Assembly: GCA_900549015.1 (NCBI GenBank)
Contig: URMH01000019.1
Span: 1-50,614, forward strand
Length of the DNA: 50,614 nucleotides
Reading direction: 5' to 3'
Source: an uncultured Blautia sp.
Lineage (GTDB): Bacteria > Bacillota > Clostridia > Lachnospirales > Lachnospiraceae
The position numbers and the translations under genes were made by a program. Shown here in pieces: positions 16,671 through 25,112 of this stretch. Positions within the stretch are counted from its first letter, which is position 1. Each line of letters opens with the position of its first letter. Under the pieces are notes generated by a model, which saw only the letters and a list, made by a program, of their open reading frames with translations, made no database searches and was not told the origin of the DNA.

Positions 16671-18185
16671 TTACACTCCTTTTGTATTCAGCCGACCGTA
16701 CCGTTTGGCAAGAGCTCTCATTTCTGCACGAAGCTCTTTTGAAAACTGCCCTTCTGTCATTCTCCACTTCCAGTTGCAGCCAAGTGTGGACGGTTTGTTA
16801 ATACGTGCATCATTCCCAAGTCCCAGATAATCCTGCAGGGGAATGATGCAGAGATTTGCCACGCTTCTCATAACAAGGCAGATAATATCCTTATAAATTT
16901 CTTTGTCGCTGTCGTGGAAGTTATTTAAGTATTCCCGAACCTGCTTCTGCTCACCGGGCGCAATGTCCTTAAACCAGCCAACGAGCGTTTCGTTGTCGTG
17001 TGTTCCTGTGTATACCACGCAGTTTCTCGGATAATTGTGAGGAAGATAATCGCTGGCATTTCCTGTGTCACGCTCGTCAAAGGCAAATTCAATGACCTTC
17101 ATATTTGGATAGCCGGAATCTTCCACAAGCTTAATAACAGAGTCTGTCATAAAGCCGAGATCCTCCGCAATAATTTCTCTTTCTCCAAGGCGGTTTGAAA
17201 TGGCGCGGAATAAATCCATGCCGGGACCTTTTTCCCACCAGCCGTTTTCTGCTGTTTTATCTCCAAATGGAATGGCATAATATTCGTCAAAACCACGGAA
17301 ATGGTCAATGCGCACGATGTCGTACATGGAGAAGCAGTGCTCGATCCGCTTGACCCACCAGTCAAAGCCGGACTGTCTGTGAATCTCCCAGTTATAAAGC
17401 GGATTTCCCCATAACTGTCCTGTTGCGGAAAATCCGTCAGGCGGGCAGCCTGCTACCTGTGTGGGCTGATTTTTTTCATCTAATTTAAAGAGCCACGGGC
17501 TTGCCCATGTATCTGCGCTGTCCATTGCCACATAGATAGGAATGTCTCCGATGATTCGGATTCCTTTTTTATTGGCGTAAGCTTTTAATTTTTTCCACTG
17601 CTCGTAGAATTTAAACTGCATATATTCCTGAAATTCAATGTCAAAGTATAATTCTCTTCTGTAGTAATCCAAGGCGTTCTGCCAGCGGAAGCGAATATCC
17701 TCCGCCCATTCGCTCCAGGGTTCTCCGTCAAAACGTTCTTTTACAGCCATAAAAAGTGCGTAATCCTTAAGCCACCAGCCTTCTTTCTGCTGAAATTCTA
17801 CAAAATCTGGATTTTCACTGATTTTGCTTCGCTCGTATGCCTTGCGAAGAAGGGTAGTCCGGCTTTTATAGATTTTGGCATAGTCGATACTTGTTTTGTT
17901 TTTTCCAAAATCTGCGCGGTCGCATTCTTTTTTTGTGAGGACACCCTCTTCGATTAAGTCCTCCAGGCTGATAAAATAAGGATTTCCGGCAAAGGTGGAA
18001 AAGGACTGATAGGGGGAATCCCCGTAGCTTGTCGGTCCAAGAGGTAGAATCTGCCAGCAGCTCTGTCCTGCTTCTTTTAATGCATCCACAAAGTCATAGG
18101 CGCTTTTGGAAAAGCAGCCGATTCCGTATTTTGAGGGCAGGCTGCTTACAGGAAGCAGAACCCCGCATTCACGTTTCTGATTCAT
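16671..18185 (-). CDS. malQ: 4-alpha-glucanotransferase (amylomaltase, GH77)
   Basis: A cytoplasmic enzyme that transfers alpha-1,4-glucan segments between maltodextrins and releases glucose. It is full length at 504 aa. The N-terminal REXGVLLPVSSLPSKYGIGCF stretch and the GPTSYGDSPYQSFSTFAGNPYFI region are typical of GH77. The catalytic nucleophile is D294 in DIVRIDHFRGF, the acid/base Glu lies in IIAEDLGFMT, and the third Asp in YTGTHDNETLVGW. It is first gene of a malQ-DUF89 unit with an extended -10 promoter upstream. No glycogen phosphorylase is in the window. Confidence 0.97.
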   Translation of the reverse strand: MNQKRECGVLLPVSSLPSKYGIGCFSKSAYDFVDALKEAGQSCWQILPLGPTSYGDSPYQSFSTFAGNPYFISLEDLIEEGVLTKKECDRADFGKNKTSIDYAKIYKSRTTLLRKAYERSKISENPDFVEFQQKEGWWLKDYALFMAVKERFDGEPWSEWAEDIRFRWQNALDYYRRELYFDIEFQEYMQFKFYEQWKKLKAYANKKGIRIIGDIPIYVAMDSADTWASPWLFKLDEKNQPTQVAGCPPDGFSATGQLWGNPLYNWEIHRQSGFDWWVKRIEHCFSMYDIVRIDHFRGFDEYYAIPFGDKTAENGWWEKGPGMDLFRAISNRLGEREIIAEDLGFMTDSVIKLVEDSGYPNMKVIEFAFDERDTGNASDYLPHNYPRNCVVYTGTHDNETLVGWFKDIAPGEQKQVREYLNNFHDSDKEIYKDIICLVMRSVANLCIIPLQDYLGLGNDARINKPSTLGCNWKWRMTEGQFSKELRAEMRALAKRYGRLNTKGV

Positions 18186-18265
18186 ATTAGTTGTCTCCTT
18201 TATGGTTTGTGAGGAAAATCAAATGTCTGCTATGCAGTCCAGGTGATTTTCTTCTGATATGTCAT

Positions 18266-18274
18266 ATTATAGCA
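18266..18274 (-). promoter_or_regulatory. Extended -10 promoter of malQ
   Basis: The minus strand reads TGCTATAAT, a consensus extended -10, about 80 nt upstream of malQ. The -35 region is poor (TACACT-like). The remaining 18186-18469 interval has no other clear element apart from the kinase promoter near 18421. Confidence 0.6.
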
Positions 18275-18420
18275 TAGTTGCAAGGGGAGTGTAGGCGAAA
18301 TATTTAAAAATTGTGTTTGGGGGTTATTATGGTCTGGGAAAAGTAAGCCTAGATGAGAAGAAGAGCGGAAAAATGCAGTGGGAGAAAGTGAAACGATAAA
18401 TGGAATGTTGCAGATAATTA

Positions 18421-18429
18421 TGCTATTAT
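18421..18429 (+). promoter_or_regulatory. Probable extended -10 promoter of the kinase/regulator operon
   Basis: TGCTATTAT gives an extended -10 about 40 nt upstream of the kinase start. No good -35 is present, as would fit an activator-dependent or weak constitutive promoter. Confidence 0.4.
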
Positions 18430-18469
18430 GGGATAAATACGACATAAAAAGAACCGGAGGTGTGTGCAG

Positions 18470-20269
18470 ATGCGAGGTGTCAAAAAGTGGTTTATAAATC
18501 TCAGCATACAAAGAAAATTGCTATATTGTACAGTAGGAATCAGTCTCATTTTAATATTATCAGCCAGCCTTTCATTATATATAGCGGCAGCAAGAATTGT
18601 GACAGCTCAGACAAGAAAACAGTCAGCGGGAGTGATCGAAGAATTATCTGTAAATCTGGATCACTATTTTCAACTGGTAGAGAACTCTTTTGATTACATA
18701 GCAAATAATAATGTGGTTCAGGAAGAACTGGAATCAGATGAACCTTATCGTTCAGATGGGACGGAACGATATTCTTATTATTCAAGGGCGGGACAGATAC
18801 GAAGACTTCTTTTACAGGGATATACCAGCGTTTATATGAAGGATATTCAGCTTTATGGCTATAATGGGGCGAATCATCTTCTTTCAAATGAACGTCAGAA
18901 AAAAGAGAATATAGAAGAAACCGTCTGCAGTATGGCGGAAGAAGCAAATGGAAGCTGCGTTTATTATTACGACAGAGAAGAAGATAAAGATGTGATATAT
19001 ATCGCAAAACAGATAAAAGATGCGTTGACAATGGAGCCTTTGGGAATCCTGAGAGCATCTATCAAAGTGGATTATCTGGAAAAGATGGCAGCATCTGCAA
19101 GAGAGTCTCTGGCAGCTCAAATTTTTCTTCTTGATGAGGAAAAACAGGTGATTTTTAATAATGGAAAAGATTTTTCGGATTTATGGGGAGAAAAACTTAC
19201 TGATATAAATGGAAGCTTCAAGGAGAAAGCGGATGGGAAAACATATAATTGTGTATATCAGAAAAGCGTAGATACCGGATTTATTCTGGTCGGAATGATT
19301 CCCATGAGTGTATTGGAGAAGACTGCCGGAGAATTAAAAAAAATAGCGTCTGTCCTTATTGTAGTCAGCATTGTTCTTTGCATTATATTAACAAAAGTGC
19401 TTGCAAGAGGGATTGCAGGACCAATTGAGCAGACAAGCAAAGCAATGAAACGATTTGCAGGCGGAGATTTTACAGTACGCCTTCCGGAAGGAAGAACAGA
19501 TGAAATTGGAAGTATGAATTCTGTATTTAATCACACGATTGAAGAAATAGAAAGACTTTTAAAACAGCTGGTAGAGATGGAAACTACGAATAAAGATATT
19601 GAATTTCAGGCATTACAGGCACAGATAAATCCCCATTTTCTGTATAATGTTTTAGATACTATAAACTGGATGGCGAGAAAGAAGGGGGAGGAAAAAATCT
19701 GCCACATGGTTACTGCAATCAGCAGCCTTATGAGGGCAAGCATCAGTAATAAAAAGAGCATGGTAACGGTTCGGGAAGAAATCAAATATATACAGGATTA
19801 CCTTTATATACAGGAGACAAGGTACGGGGATAGATTTACTTCTTATATAGAAGTCGATGAGATACTTTATGATCTTCAGATTCCTAAAATGACAATACAG
19901 ACTCTGGTGGAAAATTCAGTTGTTCATGGTGTGGAAAATGCTACCTGGGATTGTTTTTTGCTGGTTACCGGAGTGAAAAGAGGAAATATGGCTGTGTTTA
20001 CAATAGAAGATAACGGAGTGGGGATGACAGAAGAGAAGCTTACGAATCTGTTTGAAAATACAGAAGAGAGAAAAACAGGAGCAGGAGAAACACATACCCG
20101 TCTTGGAATTTATGCTGTGAAAAAGAGAATGGATTATGTGTATCATAAATCTGCAGAAATCAATATTGAATCAGAAGAGGGAAAAGGAACAAAAGTTGTG
20201 TTAAGAATTCCTTTTGAAGAAATAAGGAGGACAGTTGCAGATGGAACTTCAGGTAATGATATTAGATGA
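18470..20269 (+). CDS. Sensor histidine kinase, LytS/YesM type
   Basis: A 599-aa membrane sensor kinase. TM1 is about residues 17-41, followed by a roughly 245-residue extracellular sensing region, TM2 (about 290-310) and a HAMP domain. The His_kinase domain contains LQAQINPHFLYN, with H389 as the phosphorylated histidine, and an HATPase domain has LVENSVVHGV and NGVGMTEEKL. The ATG at 18470 lies 9 nt after GGAGG and is preferred to GTG at 18464. It overlaps the response regulator gene by 29 bp. With the adjacent binding protein, permeases and GH32-like enzyme it probably senses an extracellular sugar and induces their uptake. The ligand is unknown. Confidence 0.93.
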   Translation: MRGVKKWFINLSIQRKLLYCTVGISLILILSASLSLYIAAARIVTAQTRKQSAGVIEELSVNLDHYFQLVENSFDYIANNNVVQEELESDEPYRSDGTERYSYYSRAGQIRRLLLQGYTSVYMKDIQLYGYNGANHLLSNERQKKENIEETVCSMAEEANGSCVYYYDREEDKDVIYIAKQIKDALTMEPLGILRASIKVDYLEKMAASARESLAAQIFLLDEEKQVIFNNGKDFSDLWGEKLTDINGSFKEKADGKTYNCVYQKSVDTGFILVGMIPMSVLEKTAGELKKIASVLIVVSIVLCIILTKVLARGIAGPIEQTSKAMKRFAGGDFTVRLPEGRTDEIGSMNSVFNHTIEEIERLLKQLVEMETTNKDIEFQALQAQINPHFLYNVLDTINWMARKKGEEKICHMVTAISSLMRASISNKKSMVTVREEIKYIQDYLYIQETRYGDRFTSYIEVDEILYDLQIPKMTIQTLVENSVVHGVENATWDCFLLVTGVKRGNMAVFTIEDNGVGMTEEKLTNLFENTEERKTGAGETHTRLGIYAVKKRMDYVYHKSAEINIESEEGKGTKVVLRIPFEEIRRTVADGTSGNDIR

Positions 20270-21851
20270 TGAGCCGATTATACTTGACGGACTTTGTTCG
20301 TTTCCCTGGAAAGATTATGGGTGTAAAGTGGCAGCAGTTGCAAAAAACGGAGTCGAGGGAATGAGAAAGCTGGAAGAGACGGTTCCGGATTTGATTTTAA
20401 GTGACGTTAAAATGCCGGGAATGGATGGGCTGGAATTTTCCGGAAGGGCGAAGGAGAAATATCCGGATACTACAGTTGTAATTTTAACAGGGTATGATAA
20501 TTTTAAATATGCACAGCAGGCCATTCGCATTGGCGTGAAAGAATATCTTTTAAAACCGGTGGATTATGAAGGTATGAAGGAGATGATACTGCGTCTTTCA
20601 GAAGAAATCCGGGAGAAAAAAGCAAAGCAGAAACAGGTACATGATTTACAGAAATATTTTCAAAGTTCTCTTCCGGAACTTCGCTCTAAATTTGTAGGAA
20701 ATCTTCTTCACGGACGTATTCAGGGAAGAGCGGAGATGCGAGCTCAGGAGGATTCCTTTCATCTTCATATAGAAAAATATCTTGTCTGCGTAGGAAGAAA
20801 ATTTAAGGAAGAACGTATTGATAAATGCGATAAATGGATTGAGGAATTTGCCTGTATTAATATTTTTGAGGAAATTTTTCATAAGTTTCAAATGGAGGTG
20901 CTTAGTGACTATAATACGGCAGCTATGGAGTATAATTTTATTCTTATGTTTCCGAAAGAGGAAGAGAATTTGGAGTGTATAAAGCGGGTTGTAGAGGCAT
21001 GTGCGGAAATTCAGCAGGAAATGGACAAATATTTGAATTTTTCCATGAATTTTGGCATCAGCAGCATATGCGAAGACGGGTATCTTGCAAATGTGCAGTA
21101 CAGGCAGGCGCAGAAAGCATGTCGTCAATGTGTATATCTGGGAAAAAATGTGATTCTTAAGTATGATGAAATGCAATATGAAAATCAGGAAGAATTTGTG
21201 ATTACGACGGGAGAGAAAACACACTTTATGATGCTGCTTTTTCAGGAGAGTTTTCTAAAAGCAGAAGAGGAACTACGGATGATTTACAGCAGGGCTCCGC
21301 AGAATATTTCGGCAGTAAAGTTTTCTGCTATGGAGCTTTTGATAAGCTGTATGAAATTTCCATACACATGTGCCGTGGAAAGTGAAATTCAAAATAAAAA
21401 CTGGAATGTATCGGTTTTACAAGATGGAGTACGAAGAATTTCGGAATGCCAAAATACAGAAAGGGTGGTAGAATGTCTTCTTTCTCTGTTTGAAACTATG
21501 ATTAAGCAGAATACAGAAGGAGCTGACGAGAGAAATAAAAAGCTTGTACAAAGCATTTTGCAGTATATAGATAAAAATTATTCAGAAGATTTGTCTATGG
21601 AGGATTTAACTGAAAAATTCCACGTGAGCCGCACATATGTAAGCCGTCTTTTAAAACGATATGCAGGACAGAGCTTTCTTGAATATCTGACAGACGTACG
21701 CTTTCGTCATGTAGAACAGTTTATTCAGGAAAATAAGTACAAGCAGTATGAAATAGCAGAAATGGTAGGCTATAAAGATTTTGGATATTATATTAAAGTA
21801 TTTAAGAAGAGATACGGGATAACGCCAAACGAATATAAAAAACATATATAA
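20241..21851 (+). CDS. Response regulator, YesN type (REC plus AraC HTH)
   Basis: A 536-aa regulator. The N-terminal receiver domain has acidic residues D9-D10, phosphoacceptor D55 in LILSDVKMPGMDG, T83 and K105 in LLKPVDY. A long middle region (about 130-425) of unassigned function follows. Two AraC-type helix-turn-helix motifs occupy about 435-536, ending in KVFKKRYGITPNEYKKHI. The start at 20241 (ATG, 10 nt after AAGGAGG) is chosen over TTG 20235. Partner of the upstream kinase. Direct repeats at 21872-21900 upstream of the binding-protein gene are candidate binding sites. Confidence 0.93.
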   Translation: MELQVMILDDEPIILDGLCSFPWKDYGCKVAAVAKNGVEGMRKLEETVPDLILSDVKMPGMDGLEFSGRAKEKYPDTTVVILTGYDNFKYAQQAIRIGVKEYLLKPVDYEGMKEMILRLSEEIREKKAKQKQVHDLQKYFQSSLPELRSKFVGNLLHGRIQGRAEMRAQEDSFHLHIEKYLVCVGRKFKEERIDKCDKWIEEFACINIFEEIFHKFQMEVLSDYNTAAMEYNFILMFPKEEENLECIKRVVEACAEIQQEMDKYLNFSMNFGISSICEDGYLANVQYRQAQKACRQCVYLGKNVILKYDEMQYENQEEFVITTGEKTHFMMLLFQESFLKAEEELRMIYSRAPQNISAVKFSAMELLISCMKFPYTCAVESEIQNKNWNVSVLQDGVRRISECQNTERVVECLLSLFETMIKQNTEGADERNKKLVQSILQYIDKNYSEDLSMEDLTEKFHVSRTYVSRLLKRYAGQSFLEYLTDVRFRHVEQFIQENKYKQYEIAEMVGYKDFGYYIKVFKKRYGITPNEYKKHI

Positions 21852-21862
21852 GGATACAGCAG

Positions 21863-21908
21863 ATAGGAGAGTTGTATACAAAAAGGAAAGTGTGTACAAA
21901 TCTCCTAT
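21863..21908 (+). promoter_or_regulatory. Repeats and stem-loop upstream of the sugar-transport operon
   Basis: TTGTATACAAA (21872-21882) and GTGTGTACAAA (21890-21900) are near-direct repeats offset by 18 bp, the first containing a 10-bp palindrome. They are enclosed by ATAGGAGA (21863-21870) and TCTCCTAT (21901-21908), which can form an 8-bp stem. The repeats sit just upstream of the predicted promoter, where an AraC-type activator would bind. The stem could alternatively end the regulator transcript. Confidence 0.45.
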
Positions 21909-21926
21909 TTTGACGTTTATTTCCAA

Positions 21927-21955
21927 TTGTTTCTAAAAGGGACAAAAGATAAAAT
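21927..21955 (+). promoter_or_regulatory. Probable promoter of the sugar-transport operon
   Basis: TTGTTT (21927-21932) and TAAAAT (21950-21955) are spaced by 17 bp; transcription would start near 21962. An alternative -35 (TTGACG, 21910-21915) lacks a good partner. The next gene has AAGGAGG as its ribosome binding site. Confidence 0.45.
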
Positions 21956-22002
21956 ATAACCATAAACAAAGAACGAAACAACCTATAAGGAGGAAAAAGG
22001 GA

Positions 22003-23295
22003 ATGAGAAAAACAAAAAAAGCATTAGCACTTGTTCTGGCAACAGCAATCACAGCCACTCTTTTTACAGGCACAGGGACAGAAACAGTATCTGCAAAAGG
22101 AAAAGATGGAGAGAGAACCAAGATTACTGCATTATTAAAAGGAACAGAGTCAACAGAACAATTTCTTGTGTTTGATCATCTGCTCAGCGAATTTTGTGAT
22201 GACAAGGGATTGGATTATGAGATTGAGCTGGTAAATGATATGCAGGATTATTTTACGAAGCTTCAGATGTATATTAACAGCAATACGCTTCCCGACATTT
22301 TCGGGTGTCCTAATGGAACACTTTCAGCTGCATGTAAGGATATTGACGCGTTGGTAGATGTAGGCGCTGAACTGGAAAGAAACGGATATGGAGATAAATT
22401 AAACGGTGCGGTAAGAGATTTTCTTACAGATGAAGAAGATGGAAACCTTTATCTGTTTCCTCAGGGGTTATACTGCGAATATTTTATGTACAGGAAGGAT
22501 ATTTTTGAAAAAGCAGGCATAGAGAAGACTCCGGAAACATGGGAAGAGTTTAAAACTGCATGTGAGAAAATTGCAGAACAGGATGAGATTCCTGTAATTG
22601 TGGGAGGTTCAGATGCGTGGCAGTTGATGAGGTATCTTTCTTTTGCACCGTGGACGGTGACAGGATCTGATTTTATTACCGGTTACCAGGAAGGTACAGA
22701 GACCTTTACGGAAAATCAGGCCGCTGATTATGCAGTAAATCTTCTTTCTGAGCTTGGAACAAAAGGATATTTTGAGCCGGGATTTGCAAGCGTAGATTTT
22801 ACTTCTGCATGCAATCTGTTTTTTGGAGGCACAGGGGCTATTTTCTATACCGGTTCCGGACAGATTGGTCTTGCAGAAGAAATGTATGAAGCCGGAGAAC
22901 TTGGATTTTTCCCGGTTCCTTCTGTAGAAGGTATGGATAATATGGAAACTAACGTTCCGATTCATGCAGGATTTGCGGAAGCATTTAATAAAGCGACATA
23001 CGATGATACAATGCAGGAATTTTTTGACTATATGTGCGAAAATTTCTCAGATGCATGCTACAACCAGGCATCTATTTTTTCACCATTTAATGAAGAACTT
23101 CCAGAAGGGCTTCCGCAGTTGTATTACGATACAAAGCCTATGTTTGAAAATGCGGAGACAGCATGGACTTCATGGGATGACAAACTGGATTCCGATGTTC
23201 TTACAAAAATTGTAGATGAACAGCAAAAACTTGCACAGGGTATTACAAAGCCGGAAGAGTTTGAGAAAACGTGTGATTCTTTTATAGAGAAATAA
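22003..23295 (+). CDS. Extracellular sugar-binding protein of an ABC transporter
   Basis: A 430-aa family 1 extracellular solute-binding protein. The signal peptide has a K-rich start, a hydrophobic core and a likely cleavage after TVSA. There is no lipobox cysteine, although most Gram-positive binding proteins are lipoproteins. The mature sequence has the usual pattern, with MYRKDIFEKAGIEKTPETWEEF in pieces (YRKDIFEKAGIEKTPETWEE) and a C-terminal WTSWDDKL stretch. It is first gene of the transport operon under the two-component system. Given the GH32-like enzyme downstream, a fructan or sucrose-type oligosaccharide is a reasonable guess for the ligand, but not proven. Confidence 0.9.
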   Translation: MRKTKKALALVLATAITATLFTGTGTETVSAKGKDGERTKITALLKGTESTEQFLVFDHLLSEFCDDKGLDYEIELVNDMQDYFTKLQMYINSNTLPDIFGCPNGTLSAACKDIDALVDVGAELERNGYGDKLNGAVRDFLTDEEDGNLYLFPQGLYCEYFMYRKDIFEKAGIEKTPETWEEFKTACEKIAEQDEIPVIVGGSDAWQLMRYLSFAPWTVTGSDFITGYQEGTETFTENQAADYAVNLLSELGTKGYFEPGFASVDFTSACNLFFGGTGAIFYTGSGQIGLAEEMYEAGELGFFPVPSVEGMDNMETNVPIHAGFAEAFNKATYDDTMQEFFDYMCENFSDACYNQASIFSPFNEELPEGLPQLYYDTKPMFENAETAWTSWDDKLDSDVLTKIVDEQQKLAQGITKPEEFEKTCDSFIEK

Positions 23296-23311
23296 CAGGA
23301 AAAATAAGGTG

Positions 23312-23341
23312 GAGAGATGCAGTCTGAAGGCTGTATCTCTC
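23312..23341 (+). promoter_or_regulatory. Intercistronic hairpin between binding protein and permease
   Basis: GAGAGATGCAG (23312-23322) pairs with CTGTATCTCTC (23331-23341), ten pairs with one mismatch, loop of 8 nt. No U-run follows. In transport operons such hairpins often stabilise the upstream binding-protein message or reduce permease expression. Confidence 0.65.
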
Positions 23342-23360
23342 AGAGAAAAGGGGGGATTTC

Positions 23361-24245
23361 ATGCAGAAGGCATTCGGAAAAAAATCAGTTATTTTTATGT
23401 TTGTTTTCCCGGCATTTTTAATATACACGGCTTTTGTCATGGTTTCTATTGTATGGGCAGGCTACTATAGCTTTTTTGACTGGAGCGGCGTAGGTGAAAA
23501 GATTTTTGTCGGTTTTAAAAATTATATAGAGCTTTTGACTCAGGATCAGGTTTTCAGAGCAACCGTAGGGCACACGCTGATTTACACGATAATTAATGTG
23601 GCAATTCAGGTATTTGGAGGACTTTTGTTTGCGGTTCTTTTGAGCAGAATAAAAAAAGGCCGAACGGTTCTGCAGACACTTTACTATATACCTGTAGTCA
23701 TTTCTTCGGTTGCTATCTGTCAGATTTTTACGAAGTTGTTTTCGGTAACACCGACAGGAATCATTAATCAGGTACTTTCGTTTTTTGATCCTTCTTTGAA
23801 ATTCATGGAGTGGATTTCAAATCCGCAGATTTCTCTCTATGTTACAGCTTTTGTGGAGGCATATAAATATCTGGGACTTTATATGGTTATTTTTTATGCT
23901 GCCTTAATTGGTGTACCGGACGAACTTGGGGAAGCTGCTTTGATTGATGGAGCAAACGTCTGGCAGGAGTATCTGTATGTGAAAATTCCATATATTAAAC
24001 CGGTTATCATAGCAAACTGCCTTCTCGTCCTGAATGGTTCTTTGCGGTCATTTGAGTTTTCCTACCTTCTGACACATGGAGGACCCGGAAACGCATCTGA
24101 ACTTATGACAACCTATATGTATAAGCAGGCATTTACAAGTATGAAGTACGGATATGGAAGTTCTGTAGCTATTATGATTGTAATTATCTGTCTTGTCGTA
24201 GGAATGCTGTTTCGGAAAATGACGGGAGGGGATGACAATGAATAA
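23361..24245 (+). CDS. Sugar ABC transporter permease (MalF-like)
   Basis: A 294-aa membrane protein with six predicted transmembrane segments. The cytoplasmic EAA loop reads GEAALIDGANVWQEYLYVKIP (E-A-A---G about 190-210), the contact point with the ATPase. Upstream ribosome binding site is GGGGGG. It overlaps the next permease by 8 nt. With 24238-25077 it forms the transmembrane pore of a CUT1-type importer. Confidence 0.94.
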   Translation: MQKAFGKKSVIFMFVFPAFLIYTAFVMVSIVWAGYYSFFDWSGVGEKIFVGFKNYIELLTQDQVFRATVGHTLIYTIINVAIQVFGGLLFAVLLSRIKKGRTVLQTLYYIPVVISSVAICQIFTKLFSVTPTGIINQVLSFFDPSLKFMEWISNPQISLYVTAFVEAYKYLGLYMVIFYAALIGVPDELGEAALIDGANVWQEYLYVKIPYIKPVIIANCLLVLNGSLRSFEFSYLLTHGGPGNASELMTTYMYKQAFTSMKYGYGSSVAIMIVIICLVVGMLFRKMTGGDDNE

Positions 24246-25077
24246 AAGGAAATTATCAGCGGGAAGTTTTATAAAATGGACGATTGCTCTGGTTCTTGTA
24301 GTGATACAGGTATATCCTTTCTTTTATGTATTTACGTCCAGTTTTAAATCACTGGAAGACTTTCGGAAGCTTCCGGCATATGCGCTGCCTTCACATTGGG
24401 ATATAACGAACTATATTAATGTTTTTACAAAAAGTCATATGCCTACTTATTTTAAGAACAGCATTATTGTTCTGGTTGGTGTTTTGATTCCGCTTTTATT
24501 ATTTGCATTAATGGCAGGTTTTGCGCTTAGTAAAATTAAATTTAAAGGAAGAAAGTTTATTTTAAATTATTTTCTTCTTGGACTTATGCTACCCATGCAG
24601 GTTGCCCTGATTCCATTATTTACTATTTTTAATAAATTGGGAATGATTAATACATATCCGGCAATTATTTTGCCTCAGATAGCATTTTCCCTGTCTTATT
24701 CCATACAGCTTTTTTATTCATTCAGCAAATTTTTTCCGGAGGAGATGCTGGAGGCTGCGATTATTGACGGATGCAGTCCAATCGGCTGCTTTTTTAAAAT
24801 GGTAGTTCCTATGTCGAAAAACTCTGTAATCACAGTGGCAACTATGCAGGCAGTATTCTGCTGGAATGAATATATTAACGCGTATACTTTTACGCGGTCA
24901 ACAGATATGAAAACAATTACTCTCGGATTAAACGATTTTGTAGGCAGTATGGGACTTACAGACTGGGGAGCTACGTTTGCGGCAATCAGTGTAACTGTAC
25001 TTCCAGTATTTATATTTTATTTTTTCAGCAGTAAGAGAATGCTGGCAGGAATGGCGGCAGGAGCAGTAAAAGGGTAA
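24238..25077 (+). CDS. Sugar ABC transporter permease (MalG-like)
   Basis: A 279-aa permease with six transmembrane segments. The first motif is QVYPFFYVFTSSFKS, typical of MalG-type subunits. The EAA loop is EMLEAAIIDGCSPIGCFFKMVVPM (glutamate and glycine conserved, about residues 175-198). The ATG at 24238 is 8 nt after GGGAGG; an ATG two codons upstream lies only 2 nt from it. No ATPase gene follows; the operon continues with the hydrolase. Confidence 0.94.
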   Translation: MNKRKLSAGSFIKWTIALVLVVIQVYPFFYVFTSSFKSLEDFRKLPAYALPSHWDITNYINVFTKSHMPTYFKNSIIVLVGVLIPLLLFALMAGFALSKIKFKGRKFILNYFLLGLMLPMQVALIPLFTIFNKLGMINTYPAIILPQIAFSLSYSIQLFYSFSKFFPEEMLEAAIIDGCSPIGCFFKMVVPMSKNSVITVATMQAVFCWNEYINAYTFTRSTDMKTITLGLNDFVGSMGLTDWGATFAAISVTVLPVFIFYFFSSKRMLAGMAAGAVKG

Positions 25078-25112
25078 GAGAAATTTAAATTATAAAAAAG
25101 GAGATTTTTATT

